Below the pieces are notes generated by a model. The model ran no database searches. It was not told the DNA's origin and saw only the letters and a list, made by a program, of their open reading frames with translations. 6,269 bases of DNA from Synergistaceae bacterium (GTDB taxonomy: Bacteria; Synergistota; Synergistia; Synergistales; Aminobacteriaceae): the NCBI GenBank assembly GCA_009784305.1, contig WRBZ01000062.1, positions 1 through 6,269 on the forward strand, given 5' to 3'. Position numbers and translations under genes: made by a program. Positions 1-6,173 of the stretch are shown here, one piece after another (position 1 is the stretch's first letter; each line of letters starts with the position of its first letter).

Positions 1-182
1 TCGAGTTGGACGAAGAGAGTACGGAAGCCGCTGCGGCTACAGCCGTGACGATCGTTAGAACATCGATGATCATTGATCCTGAGCCTGTAAAACTATTCCG
101 TGCGGATCATCCTTTTATGTACTGCATGATGGATGACACAGGTACAATCCTTTTCATCGGACGTATGGCCGACCCGAAATAA
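1..182 (+). CDS. Serpin family protease inhibitor, C-terminal fragment (5' end outside window)
   Basis: Only the last 59 codons are present, read from base 3 and ending at TAA 180-182. Serpins trap proteases irreversibly: the reactive-centre loop is cleaved and inserts into a beta-sheet. Three things identify the family. The first is a hinge reading DEESTEAAAATAV, which matches the P17-P8 hinge of inhibitory serpins (Glu, Thr at P14, then a run of Ala). The second is the later segment FRADHPFMY. The third is the terminal ILFIGRMADP, which matches the usual F-[IM]-G-[RK]-[VM]-x-x-P ending. Counting from the hinge puts the cut bond near Thr-Ser in IVRTSM, with the adjacent Arg as an alternative P1. 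P15 is Ser instead of the common Gly, still a small residue, so an inhibitory mode is plausible. A signal peptide or lipobox cannot be judged because the N-terminus is missing. The family call is firm; the target protease is unknown. Confidence 0.93.
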   Translation, partial: ELDEESTEAAAATAVTIVRTSMIIDPEPVKLFRADHPFMYCMMDDTGTILFIGRMADPK

Positions 183-189
183 ATAAGCC

Positions 190-228
190 CGGATCGAAGA
201 TTTTGGTATTCCCCGAATCTTCAATCCG
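190..228 (+). terminator. Inverted repeat just after the serpin stop; possible 3' hairpin
   Basis: Arm CGGATCGAAGATT (190-202) pairs with AATCTTCAATCCG (216-228): 13 positions with one mismatch and a 13-nt loop. It begins 8 nt after the serpin stop, where a transcript-end hairpin is expected. No T run follows (the next bases are AACTCCACTC), so it is not a classic intrinsic terminator. It may instead stabilise the mRNA 3' end or assist factor-dependent termination. Confidence 0.5.
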
Positions 229-243
229 AACTCCACTCTCAAC

Positions 244-268
244 GGGACGCCCAAAGGTGCGTCCCCTA
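244..268 (+). repeat. Palindromic REP-like repeat, copy 1
   Basis: GGGACGC (244-250) and GCGTCCC (259-265) form a perfect 7-bp stem around an 8-nt loop, followed by CTA. It belongs to a four-copy family in this window with consensus GGG(A/T)CGC, 7-8 nt, GCG(T/A)CCCCTA. It is intergenic and in the same orientation as the other copies. Confidence 0.7.
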
Positions 269-299
269 TTTACAGCCAATAACATGCTCAGTTAAAAAT

Positions 300-376
300 A
301 GTGGTCAGTGGCCAGTAAAGATTATAAAATTAGAAAATGCCTTTTATATTTTCACTGTCCACTGATCACTGTTTTT
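300..376. terminator. Large hairpin with T runs on both sides; candidate bidirectional terminator between serpin and mutS2
   Basis: The outer arms AGTGGTCAGTGGCCAGT (300-316) and ACTGTCCACTGATCACT (354-370) pair at 15 of 17 positions; an inner stem TATAAAA (323-329) with TTTTATA (342-348) closes a 12-nt loop. On the + strand the second arm is followed by GTTTTTC (371-377). On the - strand the outer arm is followed by ATTTTTAAC. Both convergent transcripts, serpin (+) and mutS2 (-), therefore meet a stem followed by a U run. The right-hand T run abuts the mutS2 stop codon. Each arm is built of three near-repeats of seven bases (right arm CACTGTC, CACTGAT, CACTGTT at 353-373), so the element may also be a dispersed intergenic palindrome recruited as a terminator. 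Confidence 0.55.
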
Positions 377-2757
377 CAACGTTTAAACGATACCACCGTC
401 ACGCCGTAGCCGCCTTCTCCGGCGTCTCCCAGCCGGTATTCGGACACATATTTCAGGGACGAACAAAGAGAATGTATCTCCTTTCTCAATATTCCTTCCC
501 CCCTCCCGTGAATTATCAGAACGCTTGAATGTCCGCCTCTCATTGCTTTATCGAGATATCTTGCGACCAACGGAAGAGCTTCTCCGACATTCATTCCCCT
601 TACCATCAAAGAGCTTGGGACATGTTCGCCGATAATGGGGCGGGTGGTGTCCATGACAGGCTCTGCTACTTTCGCCTTTTTTGTCGTAGGGATAAGTTTT
701 TCCAAAGGGACGTCGAGTTTCATCGAGCCTGCTATGAGCCGCGCGCGGTTATTCTTTATATGTTCGATTATTCCGACCATGCCGCTGTCTGCGACCTGGA
801 CCGTCATTCCTTCACGCGGGGCAAAAGGGGCATTTTTTAACTCCTGTTCCCTGCGCGCCGCCTCGATGATCCTTTCGTTCCGCTTCTTGTACCTGTTCTC
901 TATAATTTTACGCAATTTTGCGACTTCGTCGTGTTTCGTGTTAATCTCCTTATGGGCAGCGGATTTAACTACCCCTTCCAAGCCCTTTATCATGGCCTTC
1001 GATTTTTCCTCCGCTTCATAGATTATGTCAGATGCGCGTTTATCAGCCGCAGAGTAGATTTCGTCACGCCGCTTCTCTATCTCCCAAAGCCTTTGCTGAT
1101 AATCCGTCCTCATTTTTTCAATTTGCCTTTCCTGAGCGCGCAGCTCTCTTTCGCGTACCTCAAGCATCCTGCCGCGTTCGTTTATTCCGGCAATAATTTC
1201 CTCGCTCGTTATCTCGTGTTCGCTGAGCGTTTTTTTAGCGCTTTCAATGACCCGAAGCGGCATACCGAAAGCGCCCGCTATGTGCAGCGCGTTGCTCTTT
1301 CCCGGTATCCCCATGAGAAGCCTGTACGTCGGGGCGAACGTTTCAGGGTCGAACTCCATGCTTGCAGTTTCAACACCGCTTGTAGTAAGCGCGTATTGTT
1401 TTATGGGATTATGGTGCGTAGTCGCAAGGACCATGCTTTCATTGGCGGTTCGAACCTCTTCCAATATGGCTACGCCAAGCGCCCCTCCCTCCTGCGGGTC
1501 AGTTCCCGCTCCAAGTTCGTCCAACAGCAGGAGTGAATAGCGGTCAGCTTCCTGAAGAATGTTTATTATATTCTTAAGATGAGCGCTGAAGGTAGAAAGG
1601 TTCTGTTCGATGCTCTGTTCGTCCCCTATATCCGCATAAACTGCTCGTATATCTCCGACAACGGAACCTTCCGACGCCGGGATCGGAAGTCCCAGCCATG
1701 CCGTCGCAATACATACGGCGGCACTTTTCAGAACAACGGTTTTTCCGCCTGTGTTGGGGCCAGTTATTATAAGTTGTTTAAACGCTTCCCCGCCGCAGCT
1801 CACATCGACGGGTACCGCCCGCTCTTTGAGCAGCGGATGTCTTGCGTCGTAAAGCTTAAACATTACATGCGGTTTTATAGTGGGGATGTTCCAGTGGTAT
1901 TTACTACGCACCTCGTCCGCTGCGCAAAGCAAATCTATCTCTCCGAGAGCGGATTCGGCTTCATCAATAGCTCCCTCCCTGACCAGAAGCTGATGCGTCA
2001 AGCCGGCAAGGATACGCCTTTCCTCTTCGTTTTCCTCCCTTGCCAAAATGGCCGTTTTATTATTCAGCGGCGTAAGAGCGGTAGGTTCCATATATACTGA
2101 ATTGCCTGACGAAGAACGGTCGATGAACAACCCCGGAAACCGGTTTATATTCTCATGCCTGACAAGCATAAGGTAACGCCCGTCCCTGAACGCGAGGACG
2201 CGTTCCTGAAGCATATTCAGTATCTTATCGTCCTCCATAAGCCTTTGCCCGGCAGCCTTGGCGTTTCTCTTCATTTCAGCGATGCTGTCTCTTATACCCC
2301 TAAGCTTCGGAGAGGCCGAATCGGACAGCCTGCCGGAATCCTCTATCACACTCAAAGCCGCTATTTCAGCAGAAAATTCTCTCATTCTCCTTGTTATTAT
2401 GGAAAATGACGCATAAACTTTTTGTGCCGCTGTCAGTTGTTCTCTCAACCGCATTTCAAGCGCCAGAAAATCACGAATCTTTACAAGTTCTTCTCCAGTG
2501 AGAAGTCCGCTTTTTTTTGCGCTTCTGAGCATTTGCAGAACAGGACCGACGCTGTTGTTCCATACCACATTATTGTTATCGCATAAACTAATCCATTCTC
2601 GCAGTAGTGTTTGTTTTAATTCAAGCTGTTTAATGTCCGGGCAGAATCGGAGGGCGCCAAGGTAATTCAATCCAAGCTCGCATTTCATGTGCGAGGCGAA
2701 AACCGATAGAACGGCGTCAAATTGGACTACATCAAGAACGTGTTTGGATATCCGCAT
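376..2757 (-). CDS. mutS2: Endonuclease MutS2 / ribosome-collision rescue ATPase, full length
   Basis: 793 residues, matching the usual MutS2 length of about 780-790. The N-terminal core and lever region (about 1-310) is followed by the ABC-type ATPase: Walker A GPNTGGKT at 333-340, the SIEQNLSTFSAHLKN segment at 382-396 and Walker B LLLLDELGAGTD at 409-420, all canonical. A charged coiled coil covers about 505-645, then a KOW-like segment (about 646-690) and a C-terminal Smr domain (about 715-793) with HGRGEG at 750-755. It lacks the mismatch-recognition domain of MutS. Family members have been linked to suppression of recombination and, in Bacillus subtilis, to splitting collided ribosomes, probably in the cytosol. 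One oddity is that the Smr LDLRG motif reads LMVRG (717-721), with Met in place of the conserved Asp. The ATG at 2755-2757 is preceded by AAGGA with an 8-nt spacer, which supports this start. The stop is TGA. It lies 106 nt downstream of the hlyD-like gene on the same strand. Confidence 0.97.
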   Translation of the reverse strand: MRISKHVLDVVQFDAVLSVFASHMKCELGLNYLGALRFCPDIKQLELKQTLLREWISLCDNNNVVWNNSVGPVLQMLRSAKKSGLLTGEELVKIRDFLALEMRLREQLTAAQKVYASFSIITRRMREFSAEIAALSVIEDSGRLSDSASPKLRGIRDSIAEMKRNAKAAGQRLMEDDKILNMLQERVLAFRDGRYLMLVRHENINRFPGLFIDRSSSGNSVYMEPTALTPLNNKTAILAREENEEERRILAGLTHQLLVREGAIDEAESALGEIDLLCAADEVRSKYHWNIPTIKPHVMFKLYDARHPLLKERAVPVDVSCGGEAFKQLIITGPNTGGKTVVLKSAAVCIATAWLGLPIPASEGSVVGDIRAVYADIGDEQSIEQNLSTFSAHLKNIINILQEADRYSLLLLDELGAGTDPQEGGALGVAILEEVRTANESMVLATTHHNPIKQYALTTSGVETASMEFDPETFAPTYRLLMGIPGKSNALHIAGAFGMPLRVIESAKKTLSEHEITSEEIIAGINERGRMLEVRERELRAQERQIEKMRTDYQQRLWEIEKRRDEIYSAADKRASDIIYEAEEKSKAMIKGLEGVVKSAAHKEINTKHDEVAKLRKIIENRYKKRNERIIEAARREQELKNAPFAPREGMTVQVADSGMVGIIEHIKNNRARLIAGSMKLDVPLEKLIPTTKKAKVAEPVMDTTRPIIGEHVPSSLMVRGMNVGEALPLVARYLDKAMRGGHSSVLIIHGRGEGILRKEIHSLCSSLKYVSEYRLGDAGEGGYGVTVVSFKR

Positions 2758-2783
2758 TTATCTATTCCTTACGAATAAAATAT

Positions 2784-2802
2784 GGGCGGCATTATGCCGC
2801 CC
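2784..2802 (-). terminator. GC-rich hairpin followed by a U-rich run, between the hlyD-like gene and mutS2
   Basis: GGGCGGC (2784-2790) and GCCGCCC (2796-2802) form a perfect 7-bp GC stem with a 5-nt loop. Read on the - strand it is followed by ATATTTTATT, which has the shape of an intrinsic terminator for the hlyD-like transcript, ending 26 nt before the mutS2 start codon. The run is interrupted by A, so termination may be partial, leaving some read-through into mutS2. No convincing separate mutS2 promoter was found in the spacer. Confidence 0.5.
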
Positions 2803-2805
2803 TAA

Positions 2806-2830
2806 GGGACGCTTAGGGGTGCGTCCCCTA
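2806..2830 (+). repeat. Palindromic REP-like repeat, copy 2
   Basis: GGGACGC (2806-2812) and GCGTCCC (2821-2827) form a perfect stem around the 8-nt loop TTAGGGGT, followed by CTA and then CAG. Both arms are identical to copy 1 at 244; the loop differs. It sits in the 106-nt spacer between the hlyD-like gene and mutS2, immediately beside the GC hairpin at 2784-2802. Confidence 0.72.
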
Positions 2831-2863
2831 CAGCGTTCCGTTTTTGTTTCACAGGAAAAAATA

Positions 2864-4054
2864 TCAGAAAGAAGCAACTATCGCTATAGCTTCCATTCCG
2901 GGTATAATGCTGTTACTGGGATTATCAAGCTCTATGCGTATTTCATATAAAGCTTCCCCCTCTTTTGACTGGTTAGACTGGTATGCAATAGTGATAATCT
3001 TACCGGTAAACGTTTCCCCTGGAATCTCCTGGAATTCAACAGTAACAACGAATCCGGATTTGAGCGATTCCGCCAGGGACTTATTTACAAAACCGCGCAG
3101 CCAATTTTTGCTCAAATCCATCACTTCACACGCACTTTCGCCCGGTTCAACGTTGTCGCCTATTTTTACCATCATCTTGCTTATGTAAGCGTCGAACGGC
3201 GCTATAATCGTAGCCTCGTCAAGGATCTTTTTCGCCTCGGCAGCTTGATCCGCCGCTGTTTTAGCTTCTTGTTTCGCGTTCTCTATTTCCTCAGGGGTAT
3301 GCTCTTTCTTCACTTCTTCAAGGAATAGCTTTGCGTTCTCAAGCTCAATTTCCGCCCTTTTAGTTTCAGTTTCAGCATTTACTCTATTTTTTGCGATTGA
3401 TTCAAAATGAGTTTCCGAAATCTCTCCGTTTTCAAAGAAAGTATGAAACTGCTTCTCATATGCTTTTGCAAATTCAAGAGCTACTATCGCCGCTTCGTTT
3501 GCGCTTTCAGCAGATTTGAGCCTTAAACTGGCGAACTCATTTTCCATATCAGCTAAACGATTTTCCATTTTAAGGTATTTCATATTTGCTTCCATCGACT
3601 TGAATGTCGCGTTCTCAAAATCAGCTACATAGGCTTCATCATTAATACGGGCTATCGTATCTCCCTTTGGAACTACCTGTTTTTCAGAGTACACGACATC
3701 GGCTACTATTCCAGCCGCAGAAAACGTAAGTTCCGATTTTGGCGCGTCAACCGTACACCAAATTGTTGGATCGGGGGTGAACATCAAACGCCCTAAAAGA
3801 GCAATTCCTGTAATAAAAATTACTGCCACGACACCTAAAGCCGCAATTTTTTGACCCGATGACATTTTCTTTATAATGCTGCTGTTCTTGGTGTTATCGA
3901 CAGCTTTATTGATACCGTCTTTGGCTTTTTTCAAGCTTTCCTTTATTTTCTCCTTGCCAAAGACTTCGTTCAGTTTCTCCTTCGTTTTTTGAGCTTTAGT
4001 ACCAGCTTGTTTATTATTCTCCTTCAATTTAGCGTCCAAATTTTCCTTGTCCAT
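2864..4054 (-). CDS. HlyD-family / periplasmic adaptor-like membrane protein with lysine-rich cytoplasmic N-terminus
   Basis: 396 residues. Residues 1-68 are highly charged and rich in Lys, with no signal peptide. One membrane helix (about 69-92, KIAALGVVAVIFITGIALLG) follows, giving an N-in, C-out anchor. The first half of a split lipoyl/barrel-sandwich domain (about 110-149, AAGIVADVVYSEKQVVPKGD) leads into an Ala/Glu/Lys-rich coiled-coil hairpin (about 150-280). The second lipoyl half (281-312, TIIAPFDAYISKMMVKIGDNVEPGE) and a beta-barrel segment (about 315-390) complete the order typical of membrane fusion proteins, which link inner-membrane ABC, MFS or RND pumps to export across the envelope. 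No pump or outer-membrane channel gene lies beside it, so the partner is unknown. The start is ATG 4052-4054 with AAAGGG 9 nt upstream; an extended -10 promoter is at 4109-4114. The long Lys-rich N-terminus is unusual for the family, so a structural or regulatory role in the envelope is also possible. Confidence 0.82.
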   Translation of the reverse strand: MDKENLDAKLKENNKQAGTKAQKTKEKLNEVFGKEKIKESLKKAKDGINKAVDNTKNSSIIKKMSSGQKIAALGVVAVIFITGIALLGRLMFTPDPTIWCTVDAPKSELTFSAAGIVADVVYSEKQVVPKGDTIARINDEAYVADFENATFKSMEANMKYLKMENRLADMENEFASLRLKSAESANEAAIVALEFAKAYEKQFHTFFENGEISETHFESIAKNRVNAETETKRAEIELENAKLFLEEVKKEHTPEEIENAKQEAKTAADQAAEAKKILDEATIIAPFDAYISKMMVKIGDNVEPGESACEVMDLSKNWLRGFVNKSLAESLKSGFVVTVEFQEIPGETFTGKIITIAYQSNQSKEGEALYEIRIELDNPSNSIIPGMEAIAIVASF

Positions 4055-4108
4055 AAAAACACGCCCTTTATCGTTTATTTTACAAATTCAAAAAGCCACA
4101 TGCGAAGT

Positions 4109-4139
4109 ATTATACCAAAACTAATTCCACTAAAAGCAA
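4109..4139 (-). promoter_or_regulatory. Likely sigma-70-type promoter of the hlyD-like gene
   Basis: Read on the - strand, a perfect TATAAT (4109-4114) is preceded by TG one base upstream (TGGTATAAT), an extended -10. A weak -35-like TTGCTT lies at 4134-4139 with a 19-nt spacer. The -10 box ends 54 nt before the start codon. AT-rich sequence beyond the -35 (about 4140-4220) could act as an UP element. The -10 is clear; the -35 is weak. Confidence 0.6.
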
Positions 4140-4221
4140 TAGATTTTAAAAATTACGCCGGTATTAACTTTGAAAATTGATTAATTGATTTATTCAACGC
4201 GTATTCAAGAATTATTAAACA

Positions 4222-4301
4222 GGCGTGGCAATCCAGAAATCTTTATCTTTCGCTCTTTATTACAAGAAATGATAAAAACAAAGGCGCTGGATTGCCGCGC
4301 C
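4222..4301. repeat. 80-nt long inverted repeat (MITE-like or structured RNA) between divergent promoters
   Basis: GGCGTGGCAATCCAG (4222-4236) is the inverted match of CTGGATTGCCGCGCC (4287-4301) at 14 of 15 positions; the remaining pair is U-G in a + strand RNA. Inside, TTTATC (4242-4247) pairs with GATAAA (4271-4276), and TTTC (4248-4251) with GAAA (4266-4269). No protein of useful length is encoded. Arms containing GGCAATCC resemble dispersed intergenic palindromes seen in many bacterial genomes. No clear target-site duplication is visible at its edges. Confidence 0.6.
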
Positions 4302-4344
4302 GTACCCTAAAGGGCACAAGCAAAAAGATGCGGTTTTACAGAAC

Positions 4345-4369
4345 GGGTCGCGAGGGCGGCGACCCCTAC
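4345..4369 (+). repeat. Palindromic REP-like repeat, copy 3
   Basis: GGGTCGC (4345-4351) and GCGACCC (4359-4365) form a 7-bp stem around a 7-nt loop, followed by CTAC. Compared with copies 1 and 2, the fourth base of the left arm is T in place of A and its partner in the right arm is A in place of T, so pairing is kept. It is 12 nt upstream of copy 4. Confidence 0.75.
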
Positions 4370-4377
4370 TACAAAAC

Positions 4378-4403
4378 GGGTCGCCGAGGGCGGCGACCCC
4401 TAC
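4378..4403 (+). repeat. Palindromic REP-like repeat, copy 4
   Basis: GGGTCGCC (4378-4385) and GGCGACCC (4392-4399) form a perfect 8-bp stem around the 6-nt loop GAGGGC, followed by CTAC. It is nearly identical to copy 3 and makes a direct repeat with it at a period of about 33-34 nt, suggesting local duplication. The pair lies about 80-110 nt upstream of the cheV -10 box. Confidence 0.75.
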
Positions 4404-4482
4404 AGCAAACTTTCGATAATTATTAACTAACTCGATATGTATTACTTATGATAAATATGTTAATATAAAAAAATCAATCTGG

Positions 4483-4491
4483 TGGTATAAT
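4483..4491 (+). promoter_or_regulatory. Extended -10 promoter element of the cheV operon
   Basis: TGGTATAAT at 4483-4491 is a perfect TATAAT with the TGn extension, giving a 5' leader of roughly 30-35 nt before the cheV start. No good -35 box is seen at the normal spacing; the upstream DNA is strongly AT-rich. The element is not a flagellar sigma-28 type. The same string TGGTATAATAC occurs in the divergent promoter of the hlyD-like gene. Confidence 0.6.
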
Positions 4492-4531
4492 ACAAATCTT
4501 AAATAATGACTTTTGGGCATAGGAATGGGGG

Positions 4532-5482
4532 ATGGCGATGCAGGAAGTAAAAAAAGTCACCACAGAAGTCGGAACAAATGAATGGCAGGTTGTAGTTTTT
4601 TATCTTGGAGATCAATCTTTCGCAATAAATGTAGATAAGACCCGAGAGATTTTACGGTGGCCTGGTTGTCGTGAAATTCCCGAGACTGATTCCTCAATGA
4701 TAGGCATCACTTCTGTTCGAGGGGAAGTCCTACCGATGATCGACCTTAGGATCTCGTTAGGGATAAAGAGCGAAACCCCTCTTGAAGACACTAAGGTCAT
4801 CATTGCGGAGTTCAACGAGTCAAAACTGGGATTTGTAGTTGACGCAGTGGAGCGTATTTACAGGATAAATTCCGAGGATTTGGACGACTCTTTAACCGGT
4901 AGTTATCTGGGGCAATGGGTTCTTTACGTAATAAAAAGAGACAGCCGAAATGTGCTTTTGCTCGACTATGAAGCTATTGTGCAGAAAATAATCCCTCAGC
5001 TTTCAATAACAAGTAATGTGAACGAAAGCAGAATAAAGGAAATAACAAGCGAACTCGGAGACCTTTCTGCATACCATATTCTTATAGCTGAAGACTCGCC
5101 TTTGATAAGGCGCCAGCTCGAAGACGTGCTTACTAACGGTGGCTTCTCAAACATAAAAATAGTTACGGATGGAAAAGTTGCTCATGATCTGCTCATAGTT
5201 GATGGAGAGCATTTTGATATCGTTATAACCGATGTTGAAATGCCGCGGATGGACGGGCTTGCTCTCACAAGGAAAATTCGTGAGAATAATGCCACAAAGG
5301 ACATTCCAATAATTGTTTTTTCGTCGATAATGGCTAATGACATAAAAGTAAAAGCTGCAAGCGTAGGGGCAAATTATCAGATAACCAAGCCTGAGATAAA
5401 TGAGCTTGTGGAGTATATAGCAAAAATAATAAAAGAGAATAAATTGGAAAAGGCCATAACGAACGAGCCTGTTAAATCATAA
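4532..5482 (+). CDS. cheV: Chemotaxis coupling protein CheV (CheW domain plus receiver domain)
   Basis: 316 residues, the usual CheV size. Residues about 17-155 form a CheW-like domain, with the characteristic GITSVRGEVLPMIDLRISLG at 58-77. Residues about 181-303 form a response-regulator receiver: acidic pair Glu187-Asp188 (ILIAEDSPLIRR), phosphoacceptor Asp234 (DIVITDVEMPRMDG), switch Ser264 (PIIVFSS) and Lys286-Pro287 (ITKPE). All catalytic positions are present, so phosphorylation by CheA is expected. CheV couples chemoreceptors to CheA at the cytoplasmic face of the membrane, and its receiver is thought to contribute to adaptation or act as a phosphate sink. The ATG at 4532 has AGGA 7 nt upstream; a second in-frame ATG at 4538 lies behind GGGGG and cannot be excluded. 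It leads an apparent operon, with the next gene starting one base after its stop. No cheA, cheW or receptor gene is in the window. Confidence 0.93.
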   Translation: MAMQEVKKVTTEVGTNEWQVVVFYLGDQSFAINVDKTREILRWPGCREIPETDSSMIGITSVRGEVLPMIDLRISLGIKSETPLEDTKVIIAEFNESKLGFVVDAVERIYRINSEDLDDSLTGSYLGQWVLYVIKRDSRNVLLLDYEAIVQKIIPQLSITSNVNESRIKEITSELGDLSAYHILIAEDSPLIRRQLEDVLTNGGFSNIKIVTDGKVAHDLLIVDGEHFDIVITDVEMPRMDGLALTRKIRENNATKDIPIIVFSSIMANDIKVKAASVGANYQITKPEINELVEYIAKIIKENKLEKAITNEPVKS

Positions 5483-5483
5483 C

Positions 5484-6173
5484 TTGTCACTGCCTTTTTG
5501 GAATTCCGACCTTGATTTAATGGTAGCTCCGTGGTTTCCGATCGGAGTGGATTATAAGTTCGTTTCTATAAATTCATTGTACAGTGCCCGGCTTAGAAAT
5601 ATCGCGGCACTGTCTGTTGTTATTGACAGCGAATTTCTTTTTATGTCGAGTATACACAGCGGGTATGTCGGCAGTTTCTTGAGGGAGAATCTATTTACAA
5701 CCAATGCCCGTATCGGGTTTAACCTTGGATTTGTTTTGCTGCTGGGGTATTCACAGAGGATAGAATCATTGATTGAGAAAATGCAAAAAAATGAGGAAAG
5801 CGGAGCGCTTAAAGCTGGCATAACCTGGTGTGCAATAAGAAGAGAAGGCATGTTGCTTGGCAATTTGAAATCAATAGCCTTGGTAAGTGAAGATATTCTA
5901 TTTGATGAAGAAGTTTTTCTCGCTCATTTTGAAACGGCATTGTCCGAGAATATAAAGAAAAGCGGAAAAAAGTCAAACATCCCGTATTATGCAGAAAAAT
6001 TCGGTTATCGCCGATTCTTTATTCCGTATGAAACAGATAATATAACGGATATGAACGTTAGCCGTTTATTGATAGAAATGGAATTTCCTGAGACAAAGCA
6101 GGCAACAGGCCCTTCACCGGAAATAAACTTTCCGTTTTTTGTCGGTGCCGAGCTTGTAATTTCTCGCCCTTAA
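5484..6173 (+). CDS. Unrecognised 229-aa protein translationally coupled to cheV
   Basis: I do not recognise a family. The frame is open from TTG 5484-5486, one base after the cheV TAA, to TAA 6171-6173. There is no Shine-Dalgarno sequence before the TTG, so translation probably depends on ribosomes finishing cheV. An in-frame ATG at 5520 would remove 12 residues but also lacks a ribosome binding site. There is no signal peptide and no full membrane helix; the most hydrophobic stretch (about residues 78-89, GFNLGFVLLLGY) is too short. The protein looks like a soluble mixed alpha/beta cytoplasmic protein, with one Cys (116) and a charged region at about 96-108. Position behind cheV suggests a role in chemotaxis or motility signalling, perhaps as a partner of CheV; this is inference from context only. 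Coding is supported by length, tight spacing and a strong ribosome binding site for the next gene overlapping its stop. Confidence 0.82.
   Translation: MSLPFWNSDLDLMVAPWFPIGVDYKFVSINSLYSARLRNIAALSVVIDSEFLFMSSIHSGYVGSFLRENLFTTNARIGFNLGFVLLLGYSQRIESLIEKMQKNEESGALKAGITWCAIRREGMLLGNLKSIALVSEDILFDEEVFLAHFETALSENIKKSGKKSNIPYYAEKFGYRRFFIPYETDNITDMNVSRLLIEMEFPETKQATGPSPEINFPFFVGAELVISRP

Noticed and set aside
300..373. CRISPR-like array from repeated CACTG units
   Set aside because: The units are seven bases long and contiguous, arranged as inverted arms with no spacers; no cas gene is present.
931..1536. 201-codon open frame on the + strand
   Set aside because: It lies wholly opposite mutS2, which is a clear full-length family member; the predicted protein is rich in Arg, Phe and Ser with no recognisable domain, as expected of an antisense shadow.
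1579..2100. 173-codon open frame on the + strand
   Set aside because: It lies opposite the ATPase core of mutS2; its composition is atypical and no family is recognisable.
4345..4403. CRISPR or origin iterons from the two GGGTCGC copies
   Set aside because: There are only two adjacent copies, each a self-contained palindrome, and the same family recurs singly elsewhere in the window; no dnaA, rep or cas gene is nearby.
4430..4500. Flagellar sigma-28 promoter for cheV
   Set aside because: No TAAA / GCCGATAA pair at suitable spacing was found; the extended TATAAT fits a housekeeping promoter.
4612..4815. 67-codon open frame on the - strand
   Set aside because: It is antisense to the conserved CheW domain of cheV and has no ribosome binding site or neighbour support.
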